Assembly: GCA_051294375.1 (NCBI GenBank)
Contig: CM119267.1
Coordinates: forward strand, 6,798,251 to 6,862,250
DNA: 64,000 nucleotides
Direction of reading: 5' to 3'
Origin: Paraspadella gotoi
Lineage: Eukaryota > Chaetognatha
Of this stretch, positions 25,112-36,321 are shown piece by piece. The position numbers and the translations under genes were made by a program. Below the pieces are notes generated by a model. The model was not told the origin of the DNA. It did not search any database and saw nothing but the letters and a program-made list of their open reading frames with translations. Each line of letters begins with the position of its first letter. Positions within the stretch are counted from its first letter, which is position 1.

Positions 25112-25182
25112 ATTCTATTCCGCGCTTTTTTCTCAATACAAAATCCCAAAATTTAGATCCGAGATTTTCGTGATTTTTTTTT
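25112..25182 (+). repeat. Dispersed repeat family R2 (about 75 bp)
   Basis: GCCAT, ATTCCGCGCTTTTTTCTCAA, TACAAAATCC and GATCCGAGATTTTCGTG in order. Other copies lie near 20979-21055, 23545-23620, 24380-24450, 33785-33870 and 36465-36535. The last two lie in blocks C3 and C4; the rest are in B and its flank. Confidence 0.75.
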
Positions 25183-25245
25183 CTAAAAATTTTGATTATT
25201 CTTTATATAACGAGAGTGGAAAACTGACCAGCATCCTCTCTCACT

Positions 25246-25315
<70 letters not shown>

Positions 25316-25344
25316 ATTATACACGCATTTGTGTTTTATTACGA

Positions 25345-25560
25345 TGAATGACTCATCGCGTCAATGAATGACTATCATCGCATCAATGAATGATTATCAT
25401 CATATCAATGAATGATTATTCATCACATCAATGAATGACTATCATCGCATCAATCATTTGATTATCATCACATCAGTTATTTTATTATCATCGCATCAAT
25501 TATTGGTTATCATCGCATCAATATTTAGTTATCATTCGCATTAATATTTGGTTACCATCG
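25345..25560 (+). repeat. 22-bp minisatellite in block C1
   Basis: About ten units of ATGAATGACTATCATCGCATCA type, drifting to ATTTGGTTATCATCGCATCA. Related arrays are at 34072-34300 and 36720-36955. Confidence 0.8.
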
Positions 25561-27061
25561 AAAGCTGGCTCGACCCTATTGCTTTTAAGATTTTTTCCCT
25601 AAAATTCTTGATTGCGTTTCGTTGCGCGGAAAACTATCATCGCATCAATGAATGACTATCATCATGGCTTGATCCTTATGCTTTTTAAGATTTTTTATAG
25701 GTTGATTTGTAAGACAAATTGTGGATATAAATGGGTTAGTGTTACGCCGGTCATGACAAGACACGACCGTGGCCGTGGGACACGACGAGTTAATATCTGG
25801 CTGCTGCCTTCGCCCGTTTCTCGCGAAGAAATTGATCGAATGTGAAGAAGATATCGCGATTATTTTTAACGTTTGAAACGTCGCGAGAGAGAGAATGAGT
25901 GGCCTCTCGAAAGACCCGGACGTTAAACGCTTTTAACTCACAGGCGTTGGAAGTTTAATTTAAAGTCATTTTTAATCTCGTTTTTAAATTCATTTTTTAA
26001 CTTCACGTTTTTAACCTTTTATCGTCGAAATTAATCTCATAATTTCATCCACCGTTTTTATAAACTCAAACTTTTATCTCCGTTCTTCGTCTCCAATTTG
26101 TTGATAAATAAACTTACCAACCAGTTCCAAATTTCTTAGCGTCCTTTAATGAAACCAAAAGTCAGTCAACGAATAAGTACAGCAAATCGAGAGAGGCACA
26201 AACAGTTAGCATTGGTATTATATGTCTTAATATAATATTATTGTATATTATTATATATTATTTATAATAAATACATTTGCCTTAATCCTAATTCATTATG
26301 ATAGTCTAAAGCTTTTGCGAAAATTGACAGAATATCTTAGGTAAGCAGTTATAATTACTTGGAAAAATAGTAGATAAAATAAATTAGATAGATATGTGGG
26401 AAGAAACTGAGCCCAAACCGTTTTTCAACTCTCACTTACTTCCTCGTCTCCTCGTCTGGGGGATGTGGGGATGCGATATCCCGCGACCTCGTCACCCGAG
26501 GGGTAACGAATCGCAGCCACAAGCGCCACTTTCGCTGATATATAAAATATGAACAAAAGAACTCTTATATTTTAACTCTCGTCTCATATATAAATAAAAT
26601 ATATATCAAACAAAAGAAACCTTATACAACGTTTAACTACCTTACTAGGTTTAGGCAGCGAATACCTGCTTTGTATTTATCTTGTTGTGTGAAAATCATT
26701 CACTCTATTGTCTCTCTCTTACTTGAAACTTCAGCCATCAATTTTATCGTTATCACTTAATTGTAATTCTTTGCTTTTACATTAATGTTAATTGTAAGGG
26801 TTCCTTTTAACCCGAACAAAATAAGGACTTTGTTCAAGACTGTTTTTACGAAGCTTAAAAGAAGCATCCCTCAACGCTCTCGACATCAAGACGGCCTTCA
26901 AGAAGTTGGCGACCTCGACGCCGATCCCGCATCTTCGAATTACGCGGATCCAGTTGGTCGCAACAGAATATAGATAGATAGATTGATAGATAGATATCTT
27001 CAGATAAACAGAACAAAACATGGATTGACAGACGCGAAAGATAAGATTGGTTGAGGAGACG

Positions 27062-27212
27062 AAGGAAGGAAAGGAAGGAAGGAAGGAAGGAAGGAGGAAG
27101 GAAGGAAAGGAAGAAGGAGAGAGGAGAAGGAAGGGAAGGAAGGAAAGGAATAGGAAGGAAAAGGAAGGAAGGGAAGGAAGAGGAAGGAAAGGAAGGAAAA
27201 GAAGCAAGGCAA
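27062..27212 (+). repeat. (GGAA)n microsatellite in block C1
   Basis: GGAA/GAGGAA array. Counterparts are at 33434-33557, 35936-36066 and 38584-38776. Confidence 0.93.
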
Positions 27213-27615
27213 GTCTTCACGGTTTCCAGTTGGAAGAAAATCATTCAATAACCATGATTATGCAGTGACCTCGGGCTGGCGATCAGATTATTCGATATAG
27301 AGAAAGGTGAGGATGACAAAGAAGGAGAGAATAAACATAAAAGGAACGGGACGACGACCGACGACGACGAACGAAACTGAGAAGAGAATCGGATACTTCG
27401 GCGACAACTATTAAACGATAATCGGGTTTCTTAAAGTTAAACAAGAACAAATTACATAATATAGAAAAGCCTAACAGGATAACTTATCAAACAATTAACA
27501 AAATCAAACGGACGGACGATTAAAACAACTTCCGGTGATGACTCCTGAATTGAATGGAAGGACGAATAACAGAATCGAAAGGGAAATCATAAAAGAAAGA
27601 GAGAGAGAGAGCAAG

Positions 27616-28150
27616 AAGGAGATGAGTACTCAGCCCAGCACCCGAGAGCCCACTCCAGGTGAACTCACTCAGCTCGACTCACCGTGCCTATATCTGTCAA
27701 CAGCTCTCGACCGCCTCTATACCAACACGATTCTGCCATCAACCGATAAGTAGTACCCTTCCTATACTAACCAGACGATAGCCTAAGCGGAGCATAGCCC
27801 GAACTCTCCTCAGCTCTGCGGAACGACCCAAACCCAATCTCGTCATAAACCTCACTACACTAAGATGCTCGAATACTGCTGTGGTCGAGCTCAACGCACT
27901 CCCGCAGAGACACCGCGTGCACCCCCTGTAATGGTGAATGCGCGACCCATAACACCACGCCCGGTAGATCCGCAGACGCGCGACTGGCAGCTCACAGCTA
28001 TACGCATGACCCCGCGCTAAAACCCACTCCCCCAAAGCGCCAGGGCTCTCCTCATACAGCTCCCGCGCCAGCGCAGATCTAATGGACTGCAGCCGTAAGA
28101 CCCTAGATGTAGCACAGCGACCACTACGGACATGAACGGACGAAGATGAA
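27616..28150. other. Patch absent from the paralogous block
   Basis: About 530 bases of balanced, repeat-free composition lie between blocks C1 and D1. In the equivalent place at 39160 the C4/D2 copy has only a short (GA)n tract. A 98-residue minus frame (27739-28035) is open but matches nothing known to me. This is either a real insertion or low-quality gap fill. Confidence 0.5.
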
Positions 28151-28518
28151 GGACCAGAGAGAGAGAGACGCTCGAGAGAGAGAGAGAGAAGAGTCGTTGA
28201 AATTGAGGATGAAAAAAAAGAAGGAGGACGACGAGGATTCCCAAAGGGGAAAATGAATGAGACAGAGGAGGAGGGTCGAGGAGGAGGAGGAGGAGGGCGG
28301 AGTCGAAATCCATCATTTTTTTTTCAGTTTTATGACAGAAGTTTCGGTCCTTCCTCGAGTAAAGGATTAATCTTTTTTATTTTCTTCATTTGGAAATAAC
28401 TCATCGAGAAACACATTGCAAAGCACGGTTTTAAAAAAGGAAGGTTGAATAATGTTTTTTTCGGAAAAATAAGGGGGGGCATCTCTTCTTTCTCTCTTCT
28501 CTCTCTCTCTCCTCTCTC

Positions 28519-28555
<37 letters not shown>

Positions 28556-31500
28556 TTTTTCCATCTGACTATTAATTCAAAGATATTAGTTCTCCCATAT
28601 TTTTTGTTTCATGACTTAATTGAACTCTACACGGATTTCAAATGGAGAGTCTTGAAATTGGAAACCATTTGTTTATTTCTCTTTAAACTCGGACCCCAAC
28701 ATGATTTTTCATATTTGATCTTTTTATTAGTTAAAAAATTCCCTTTACTTTTTGTTTCCTATTATTAGTCACATTGATTAATTACTTTACATCTTAAACC
28801 ACTGCGTGGCGCCTTTGCCTTTCAGCAGGGCTTTTTTTGCAAACATCTTCTCCCCTCTTATTTGATAGTTTCTATTTTAAAAACTCACTTATGAAAAAAA
28901 AATATTATTTTTTTACCATTGATTAGTTTAGTATGTTCTTGGGCAAGCAAGTAAAAAACAATTTCTATGTAATAAATTTTAAGGTTTAGTGACTAGTACA
29001 GTTAAACAGACGGTTGCCAGATCCTTGTTCTTTCCAATTTCTTTTTCAAGACTCAGAAATGTTTTTATTTTCTAACAATAAACTATAAAAATAAAATAAG
29101 GGGTGTCCATTGATGGTCGTTCTTGAAAAAAGTCTGATGCTCAGGTTTATACTACAATGTTGTCTATAAATTCTGTAGTAAGATGAACTAAAATTTGATC
29201 AAAAAATTTCATTTTTCCTATAAAAAATATATATTTATAAACAGGTAAGGTTCTTATTCACAATGAAAAAAAAATTCTTCTTTTTGAAATTCCGATACAT
29301 GCCATTGATGCAAGGGCACCATAACATAACTAAGAAAAGGAAGCCAAGCCTGGACAATTGGGAGTTGGAAAATAAAAAACGTCAGCGATTTTCTTACACC
29401 GGCGGCTGGCAAAATTTAAAATTTTGCTATAACAAATTATTTAGCCACCCGTATTTGATCTTTTCATTTCACTTTCCATTTGAAAATCCCGTTTTAATAT
29501 AACTAAACAAAACTCAAATGGGATTTTAAATGTGTTTGAATCGCATTTTTTAGGGCATAAAACTCCTCTTCTCTCCTTCTCTCTCTCTCTTCTCTCTTCT
29601 CTCTCTCTCTCTCTCTCTCTTTCTCTATTCGAGGCCCCCCTTTCCACCCCCTTCTTCTTTCCAAAAACCACCTCCATCTCGTTCCTTTCTCATCCAAGTC
29701 GGCGCCATTTTCTCCCGGGGTTTGAAGGAAATATAAAGAAAAAAAAGGAAGATTTTTTGTTGTCTTCCCAATTTCTCTGAATTCCTCCTTCGGTAGTGAT
29801 TCTGATTAAATTTTCCGGTCGACGGTCTGTCGTCGTTCGTCGTCGTTCGTCCGTCGTCGTTGTCGTTCGTCGAGAGGGCGAATAAAAGAATACGGGTACA
29901 GAAGAATAAAATAAAAGCTATTCGCGTGGACCGTCCAGGGAAAAAAAAGACAAGAAGTGACGCGAGAGAAAGAGGAGAGAAGAGGGCAGGGAGGAAGATG
30001 ATGGAGGAGAGAGAGCCTGAGGAGTAGAAGAGAGAGAGAGAGACGACGGGTGGGAATATGAGAGGAGGGATAATAAAAAAGGGGACCCCTGGCAGCATTG
30101 GGAGATGGAAAATTATTCCGAAGAGAGGGGGTAAGAGAGAGAGAGAGATGGAGGAGAGAGAGAAGAGAGAGAGAGGAGAGAGAGAGGAAGATGAAGAGAG
30201 AACCGAAGATGAGAAGAGAGGAGAGAGAGAGAGGACTCTCACCCATATTGCAAGATTCGGAATTGCGATTCTCGATTACAGCAATAACATTTTTTTTCTT
30301 GCGAATTTTCAGTAAAGACAATTATTATTTTCAAATTCTTCAAATTTAAAATCATTAATATTTTTATTCCTCTTTCTCTCATTTAGGTTATTTTACTGGT
30401 AAATTTTATTTTCTTTGCTTGAAGTAGGTCTCAAGTTGGGGATATTTCATTTACCACCGCTTCACTGATAAAAACGGGGCAGATCCGTTTAATCCGTTAA
30501 CTTGTCAGATAAGAACGTTGGATTAATATCCCAAATCGTAATTAAATTTAAATCCGCTCAATCCCTGTTAACCTTTAAAATAAAAGTGAACGGTTTTGCA
30601 ACTTTTCACATTTGACCCTTCTCGTGCCTCTCTCGGCTAATAATTAAAACCGAAGTTTGTTCTTCTCTTTTGTTTCTCCCTTTTTCCCTATAACCCTCCT
30701 TACCCTTTTATTTCGCTTCTCCTCTTCCCTCCTTTTCTCCTTCATTCTCTTCTTTTTTTCTCCTTCCCTTTTCCTTTCAATCCCCTTCTAACCCTTTCCC
30801 TCATCGCCGGTAAAAAGAGGATTTTTTCCACGCGCGGGGGACACTCCCCTCTTGATTAAGAAGGAAAAAAAAAGGAGAAAAAAAAAAAGAAAGAAAAAAA
30901 ATAAAGAAAAGATAGGGATGTCTTAAATCGAAAACAAAAAACAGAAAACAAAAAACAAAACTCCCGAGGTTTGTACGTCGGGAGCAATACAAAGGCGGGC
31001 GAAGCGAGAAGGGGGGGGAAGACCTAATAATAGAAAAAAACAACACCTAGGGGATGAGGGAGAGAGAGAAGGAGAGACGAAGGAACGAGAGATGGAGATC
31101 GAGAGAGAGAGGAGGCAGAGGAGAGAGAGACGAGACAGAGACTAATAGACGATGAGAGCAGCAGCGATTAGTTGAAATTCGGGTCTGGGCGTCGGGAAAG
31201 GCAAGATAAAAACAAATCGAGTTTTGACGTCTTCTTTTCCCAAGCGAAGACTCAGGCAATGAAATAAGAGTTTTCGAAAAAGTGTGGATCTTCGGGAAAG
31301 AGAATGCGGGGATTAAGGAGAAGGGAAGTGGGGATTAAGAGAGGGGAATGTGGGGGAATAAGCAGAAGGGAATTGGAAGAATTATATAGAAGGTAAACTG
31401 GAGATCATAGGACGGCAAGAGGGATTGTATATTAGGGGGGCAGTCCCTTGCCGGGTAGATACAGACGAGCGGGGTATTAGAGCGATGCGGGACGTTTGGG

Positions 31501-32547
31501 CTATACATCTTGAGGGCGAGTGCAGCTGTCTGACCTGACAAATGACACATGGCATCTTGAGACCACTCCCGCAGTTCTCAGTCAGTACATCATCAACTCG
31601 ATTATCACTGAGTCAACCTCGTGAGAGACTCAAAACAGAAAAGCCAAGTGACAATCATCTGGTTCCCGAGCGAAAGGCAGTGCATGTAACTCCTACTATT
31701 AGCCTTCATTAACACTGCATGGAATCATTGTTCACGTGAGGGGAACTCTCTCTCAAAATTTAAGAGCGCGAACTTCTCATTAGCAACGACTCAAGTATTC
31801 TCTCTTCTGTAGTACAATGTATACGCTCAGCTGTCACAGGGCACGGAATTAATACGCCCCTGGAGATGGACGAAAAAAACTAATTTTAGTTAAATTTTGA
31901 CAAAAAAAAAAATACGCAAAACCTACTAACTTTGCCAAAATATATGTTTTTACAGTTTTTATTATTTCTTTCTTTCCCGGATTTATAACTGCCGCTTTCA
32001 GTTTCGAACAAGGATCAACTCAATCAAATCAGCTCACCTAGAGCTCCAGCTCCTCGCGCAAGAGACAACATACTACACCTGCCGTCAACGCGAAGCTTAT
32101 ACCGTCCTGTGTCAGTGAAATAGCGTTGTCACGAAAAAAAAAACTGCGCGGATAACTGGAAAATGAATTAATATATACGGTGACTAGTATTACGCGAGAG
32201 CAAAGAAAGGAAAGGAGAGCAAGATGAGTTGGAAGAGTAAGAAGAGGAAAGGGAAGACTGAAAAAGAAAAAGGTAGAATAAAAAAAAGAATACAAAAAAA
32301 CGAGGAAAATATGACAAAACAAAACGGGTGTGAAAAAAAGGAAGAAGGACGTTGAAAAAATGGCGAGGAAGGCGGAAAGTATGAAAGAGGCGTAGGAGCA
32401 CCCCATTTAGGAGGGGAGAAAAGAAAAGACTAAATGAAAAGAGACAATGAAGGAGGAAAAGGAAAGGAAAGAAAAAAAAGAAAAAAGGAAGAAAAGAAAC
32501 AAGAAGAATAAAGAAAACGAAGGCAGGGAATGAAGGAAAAGAAAAAA
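28151..32547. repeat. Block D1
   Basis: Collinear with D2 (39161-43090) except for a mismatched patch at about 31440-31870. Contents: (GAG)n near 28270, CT tract (28495-28550), AT-rich DNA, CT tract (29575-29620), GTCGTC-rich segment (29815-29875), purine-rich clusters (29990-30235), AT-rich DNA, pyrimidine-rich (30660-30800) then purine-rich stretches (31040-31340, 32165-32547). The frame at 29263-29502 is open here but not in D2, so it is not called. Confidence 0.85.
31440..31870. other. Mismatched patch within block D1
   Basis: Flanks match D2 (TTGTATATTAGGGGG on the left, CTAATTT...AAATTTTGACAAAAAA on the right), but the 430-base interior aligns to D2 42180-42420 only in fragments such as GACGTTTGGG. 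Looks scrambled or poorly called. Confidence 0.5.
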
Positions 32548-32566
32548 ATGCTGCCTCTTTTTTTTT

Positions 32567-33619
32567 TCAACGAATAAGTACAGCAAATCGAGAGAGGCAC
32601 AAACAGTTAGCATTGGTATTATATGTCTTAATATAATATTATTGTATATTATATATATTATTATAATATCATTTGCCTTAATCCTAATTCATTATGATAG
32701 TCTAAAGCTTTTGCGAAAATTGACAGAATATCTTAGGTAAACAGTTATAATACTTGGAAAAATAGTAGATAGATAAATAGATAGATATGTGGGAAGAAAC
32801 TGAGCCCAACCGTTTTTTCAACTCTCACTTACTTTCCTCGTCTCCTCGTCTGGGGGGATGTGGGATGCGATCCCGCGACCCTCGTCACCGAGGGTAACGA
32901 ATCAGCCACAAGCGCCACTTTCGCTGATATTAAAATATGAACAAAGAACTCTTATATTTTAACTCGTCTCATATATAATAAAATATATATCAAACAAAAG
33001 AACCTTATCAACGTTTAACTACCTCTACTAGTTTAGCAGCAATATCTGCTTTGTATTATCTTGTTGTGTGAAAATCATTCACTATTGTCTCTCTCTTACT
33101 TGAAACTTCAGCCATCAATTTTATCGTTATCACTTAATTGTAATTCTTGCTTTACATTATGTTAATTGTAAGGTTCTCCTTTTAACGCCGAACAAAATAA
33201 GACTTTGTTCAAGACTGTTTTTACGAAGCTTAAAAGAAGCATCCCTCAACGCTCTCGACATCAAGACGGCCTTCAAGAAGTTGGCGACCTCGACGCCGAT
33301 CCCGCATCTTCGAATTACGCGGATCCAGTTGGTCGCCACAGATATATAGATAGATAGATTGATAGATAGATATCTTCAGATAAACAGAAACAAACATGGA
33401 TTGACAGACGGAAAGATAAGTTGGTTGAGGAGACGGAAGGAAGGAAGGAAGGAAGGAAGGAAGGAAGGAAGGGAAGAGGAAAGAGGAGAGAAGAGGGAAG
33501 GAAGGAAAGATAGGAAGGAAAGAAGGAGGGAAGGAAAGGAAGGAGGAAGGTAAAGAAGCAGCAAGTCTTCAACGGTTTCCAGTTGGAGGAGACATTCATC
33601 ATGAACATCCGGATTATGC
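32567..33619. repeat. Block C2 (partial)
   Basis: Begins CAACGAATAAGTACAGCAAA, equivalent to 26168 in C1, directly after D1 and lacking the first 1.2 kb of the block. It ends at a 25-N gap after the (GGAA)n array (33434-33557). Confidence 0.88.
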
Positions 33620-33644
33620 NNNNNNNNNNNNNNNNNNNNNNNNN
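33620..33644. other. Assembly gap (25 N) between blocks C2 and C3
   Basis: Exactly 25 Ns. The right flank AAGAGGAAGTAGATGGAAGT recurs at 36323 before block C4. Confidence 0.99.
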
Positions 33645-36321
33645 AAGAGGAAGTAGATGGAAGTTCAGCATCTGCAGGCGGTCCAGGCTTCTCTCTATCT
33701 TTCTCTCTCTATCTGCTCTCTCTGAATCGTCTTCTCGGATCTCTCATCTCTTGCTCTCTCTTTTTTGTTCTATTTTATGCCGCCATTTATTCCCTATTCC
33801 GCGCTTATTTTGCTCAAATACAAAATCCCAAATTTTAGATCCGAGGATTTTCCGTGAAATTTTTTTTATCTAAAAATTTTGATTTATTCTTTATTATAGC
33901 GAGAGTGAAAACTGACCAGCAGAGTCCTTCGATCACACTTCTTTCTACTGTCTACTGCTCCTCCTCACCGTTGCTTGAGCGTCTCTCTTCTTCGTCTTCT
34001 CTCCTCTTTCTCTCTTCTTCCCTCATCTCATCTCTCATTACCACGCGCATTTGTTTTGGTTTTTATTTTACGATGAATGACGTGCACTTGCGCGTCAATG
34101 ATGACTATCATCGCATGCATGAATGGATTATCTGCATTATCAAATGAAATGATTTCTATCTACACATCAAGTGAATGACTATCATCGCGCATGCAATCAT
34201 TTGAATTATCATCACATCAGTTACTTTTATTATCATCGCATCAATTAATCTGTTATCATCTGCATCAATATTTTAGTGTATCCATCGTCATATTAATATT
34301 TGGTTACGGCAGTCGGAAAGACTGGCCTCGATCGCCGTATTGCTTTAAGATTTTTTTTCCGCTAATAAATTCTTGTATTGTCGTTTCGTTGCCGGAAAAC
34401 TATCTATCGCATTCAAGATGAATGATCTATCATCATGGCTTGATCCTTCATATGCTTTTTAAGATTTTTGTAGTTAGAGTGTGATGTTGTTAAGACAAAT
34501 TTGTGGATATGAAGATGGGTTAAGTGTTACAGCCGGTCATGACAAGGACACGACCGCTGGCCGTGGGACTACGAAGAGTTAAGTATCTGTGGCTGCTGGC
34601 CGTACGTCGCCCGTTTCTCGCGAAGGAAATTGGTATCGAAGTGTGAAGAGAATCTCGCCGATTGATTTTTACACGTTGGAACGGTTCGCGAGAGAGGAGA
34701 AATGAGGCCTCTCGAAGACCCGGACGTTAAAAGATCGCTTTAACTCCCAGCAGCGTTGGAAAAGTGTTTAAGTTTAAAGTCCATTTGTAATCTCGTTTTT
34801 AAATTTCATTTTTTAATGCTCCAGCGTTTTAACCTTTTTATGCGTCGAAATTAATTCTATTAATTTATCCACCGTTTTTAATAAAACTCAAACTTTTATC
34901 TCCGTTCTTCGTCTGCCAATTGTTGATTAAGATAAGACTACGCAACCATTCCAAATTCTTTAGCAGTCCCTTATAATGAAACGCAAAGTCATGAACGAAA
35001 AGTACAGGGCAAATCGAGACGAGGCACAACAGTTAGCATTGGTATTTATATGTCTTAATATAATATTATTGTATATTATTATATATTATACTATAATAAC
35101 ATTTGCCTTAAATCCTAATTTCATAGAATAGTCTACAAGCTTTTGCAAAATTGACCAGAAATATTAGAGTAAGACAGTTATAATACTTGGAAAATAAATA
35201 GTAGATAAATAATATAGATAGTATATGTGGGAAGAAAACTGAGGCCCAAACCGTTTTTTCAACTCTCTAACTTACTTCCTGCGTCCTCTCCGTCTGGGGG
35301 GATGTGCGTGGATGCAGACGACAGCCGCGACCTCCGTCCCGAGGGTAAAAGCGAATCAGTCGCAAAGCGGCCACTTTCGCTGATATTAAAGATATGAACA
35401 AAAGAAACTCTATACTTTTAACCTCGTCTCATATTAAATGAAAATATATATCAAACAAATAGAATATCGTTTAACACCTCTACGGTTTATGAGCATATGC
35501 CTTGCTTTTGGAATATTGTTGTTATCTTCGTTGTGTGAAATCATTCCAGCTTTATTGTCTCTCTTACTTGAAAACTTCAGCTCATGCAATTTTAAGTCGT
35601 TTATCACTTAATTTAATTCTTGCTGTACATTATGTTAATTGTAATGGTTCCTTTTTAAGCGCCGACAAAATAAGAGACTTTGGTTCAAGACTGTTTTACG
35701 AAGCTTAAAAGAAGCATCCGTCAACGCTCTCACGACATCGAAGAAGGCCTTCAAGAAAGTTGGCCGACCTCGACGCCGATCCCGCATCTTCGAAATTACG
35801 CGAATCTCAGTTGGTCGCGCAAGCAGATAATATAGATAGATTAGATTGAATAAGATAGAATATCTTTTTCACAGATAACAGAACATAAACATGGGATTGA
35901 CAGGAACGAAAGATAAAGATTGTTTGAGGAGACTGAAGGAAGGAAAGGTGAAGGAAAGAAGAAGGAAGGTAGGAAGAGAAGAAGGAGAAGAGGAGAGAAG
36001 GAAGGAAGGAAGGAAGGAAGGAAGGAAAGAAGGAGGGAAGGAAGGAAGGAAGGAAGGAAAGAAGGAGCAAGTCTTCACGGTTTCCAGTTGGAAGAAAATC
36101 ATCATAACCATGATTATGCAGGACCTCGGGCTGCGATCATTATTCGAATAGAGAAAGAGGATGACAAAGAAGAGAAAAACAAAAAGGAACGACGACGACG
36201 ACGACGACGACGAAACTGAGAAGAGAATCGATACCGGCGACAACATTAAACGAAATCGGGTTCTTAAAGTTAAACAAGAACAAATTAAAATATAGAAAAG
36301 CACGATAACTACAACAATAAC
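33645..36321. repeat. Block C3
   Basis: Full-length C block with the highest density of inserted single bases of the four, as expected for uncorrected long-read sequence. Contains repeat R2, the 22-bp minisatellite (34072-34300), the GGGGGGATGTG segment (about 35295) and (GGAA)n (35936-36066). Confidence 0.88.

Larger units (their letters stand above)
24991..27615. repeat. Block C1
   Basis: First of four related blocks (others at 32567-33619, 33645-36321 and 36322-39160). Order: GTTCAGC start, CT tract (25248-25312), repeat R2, 22-bp ATGAATGACTATCATCGCAT-type minisatellite (25345-25560), GC-richer segment, GGGGGATGTGGGGATGCG segment (about 26457), AAGTTGGCGACCTCGACGCC segment (26904), GATA tract, (GGAA)n (27062-27212), then AAGAACAAATTA. 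No gene is supported. Confidence 0.88.

Noticed and set aside
27739-28035. 98-residue minus-strand frame in the repeat-free patch
   Set aside because: No domain, no homologue in the paralogous block, and the patch itself is suspect.
29263-29502. 79-residue plus-strand frame with ordinary amino-acid composition
   Set aside because: The copy in block D2 (about 40210-40430) is broken by frameshifts and no family is recognisable.
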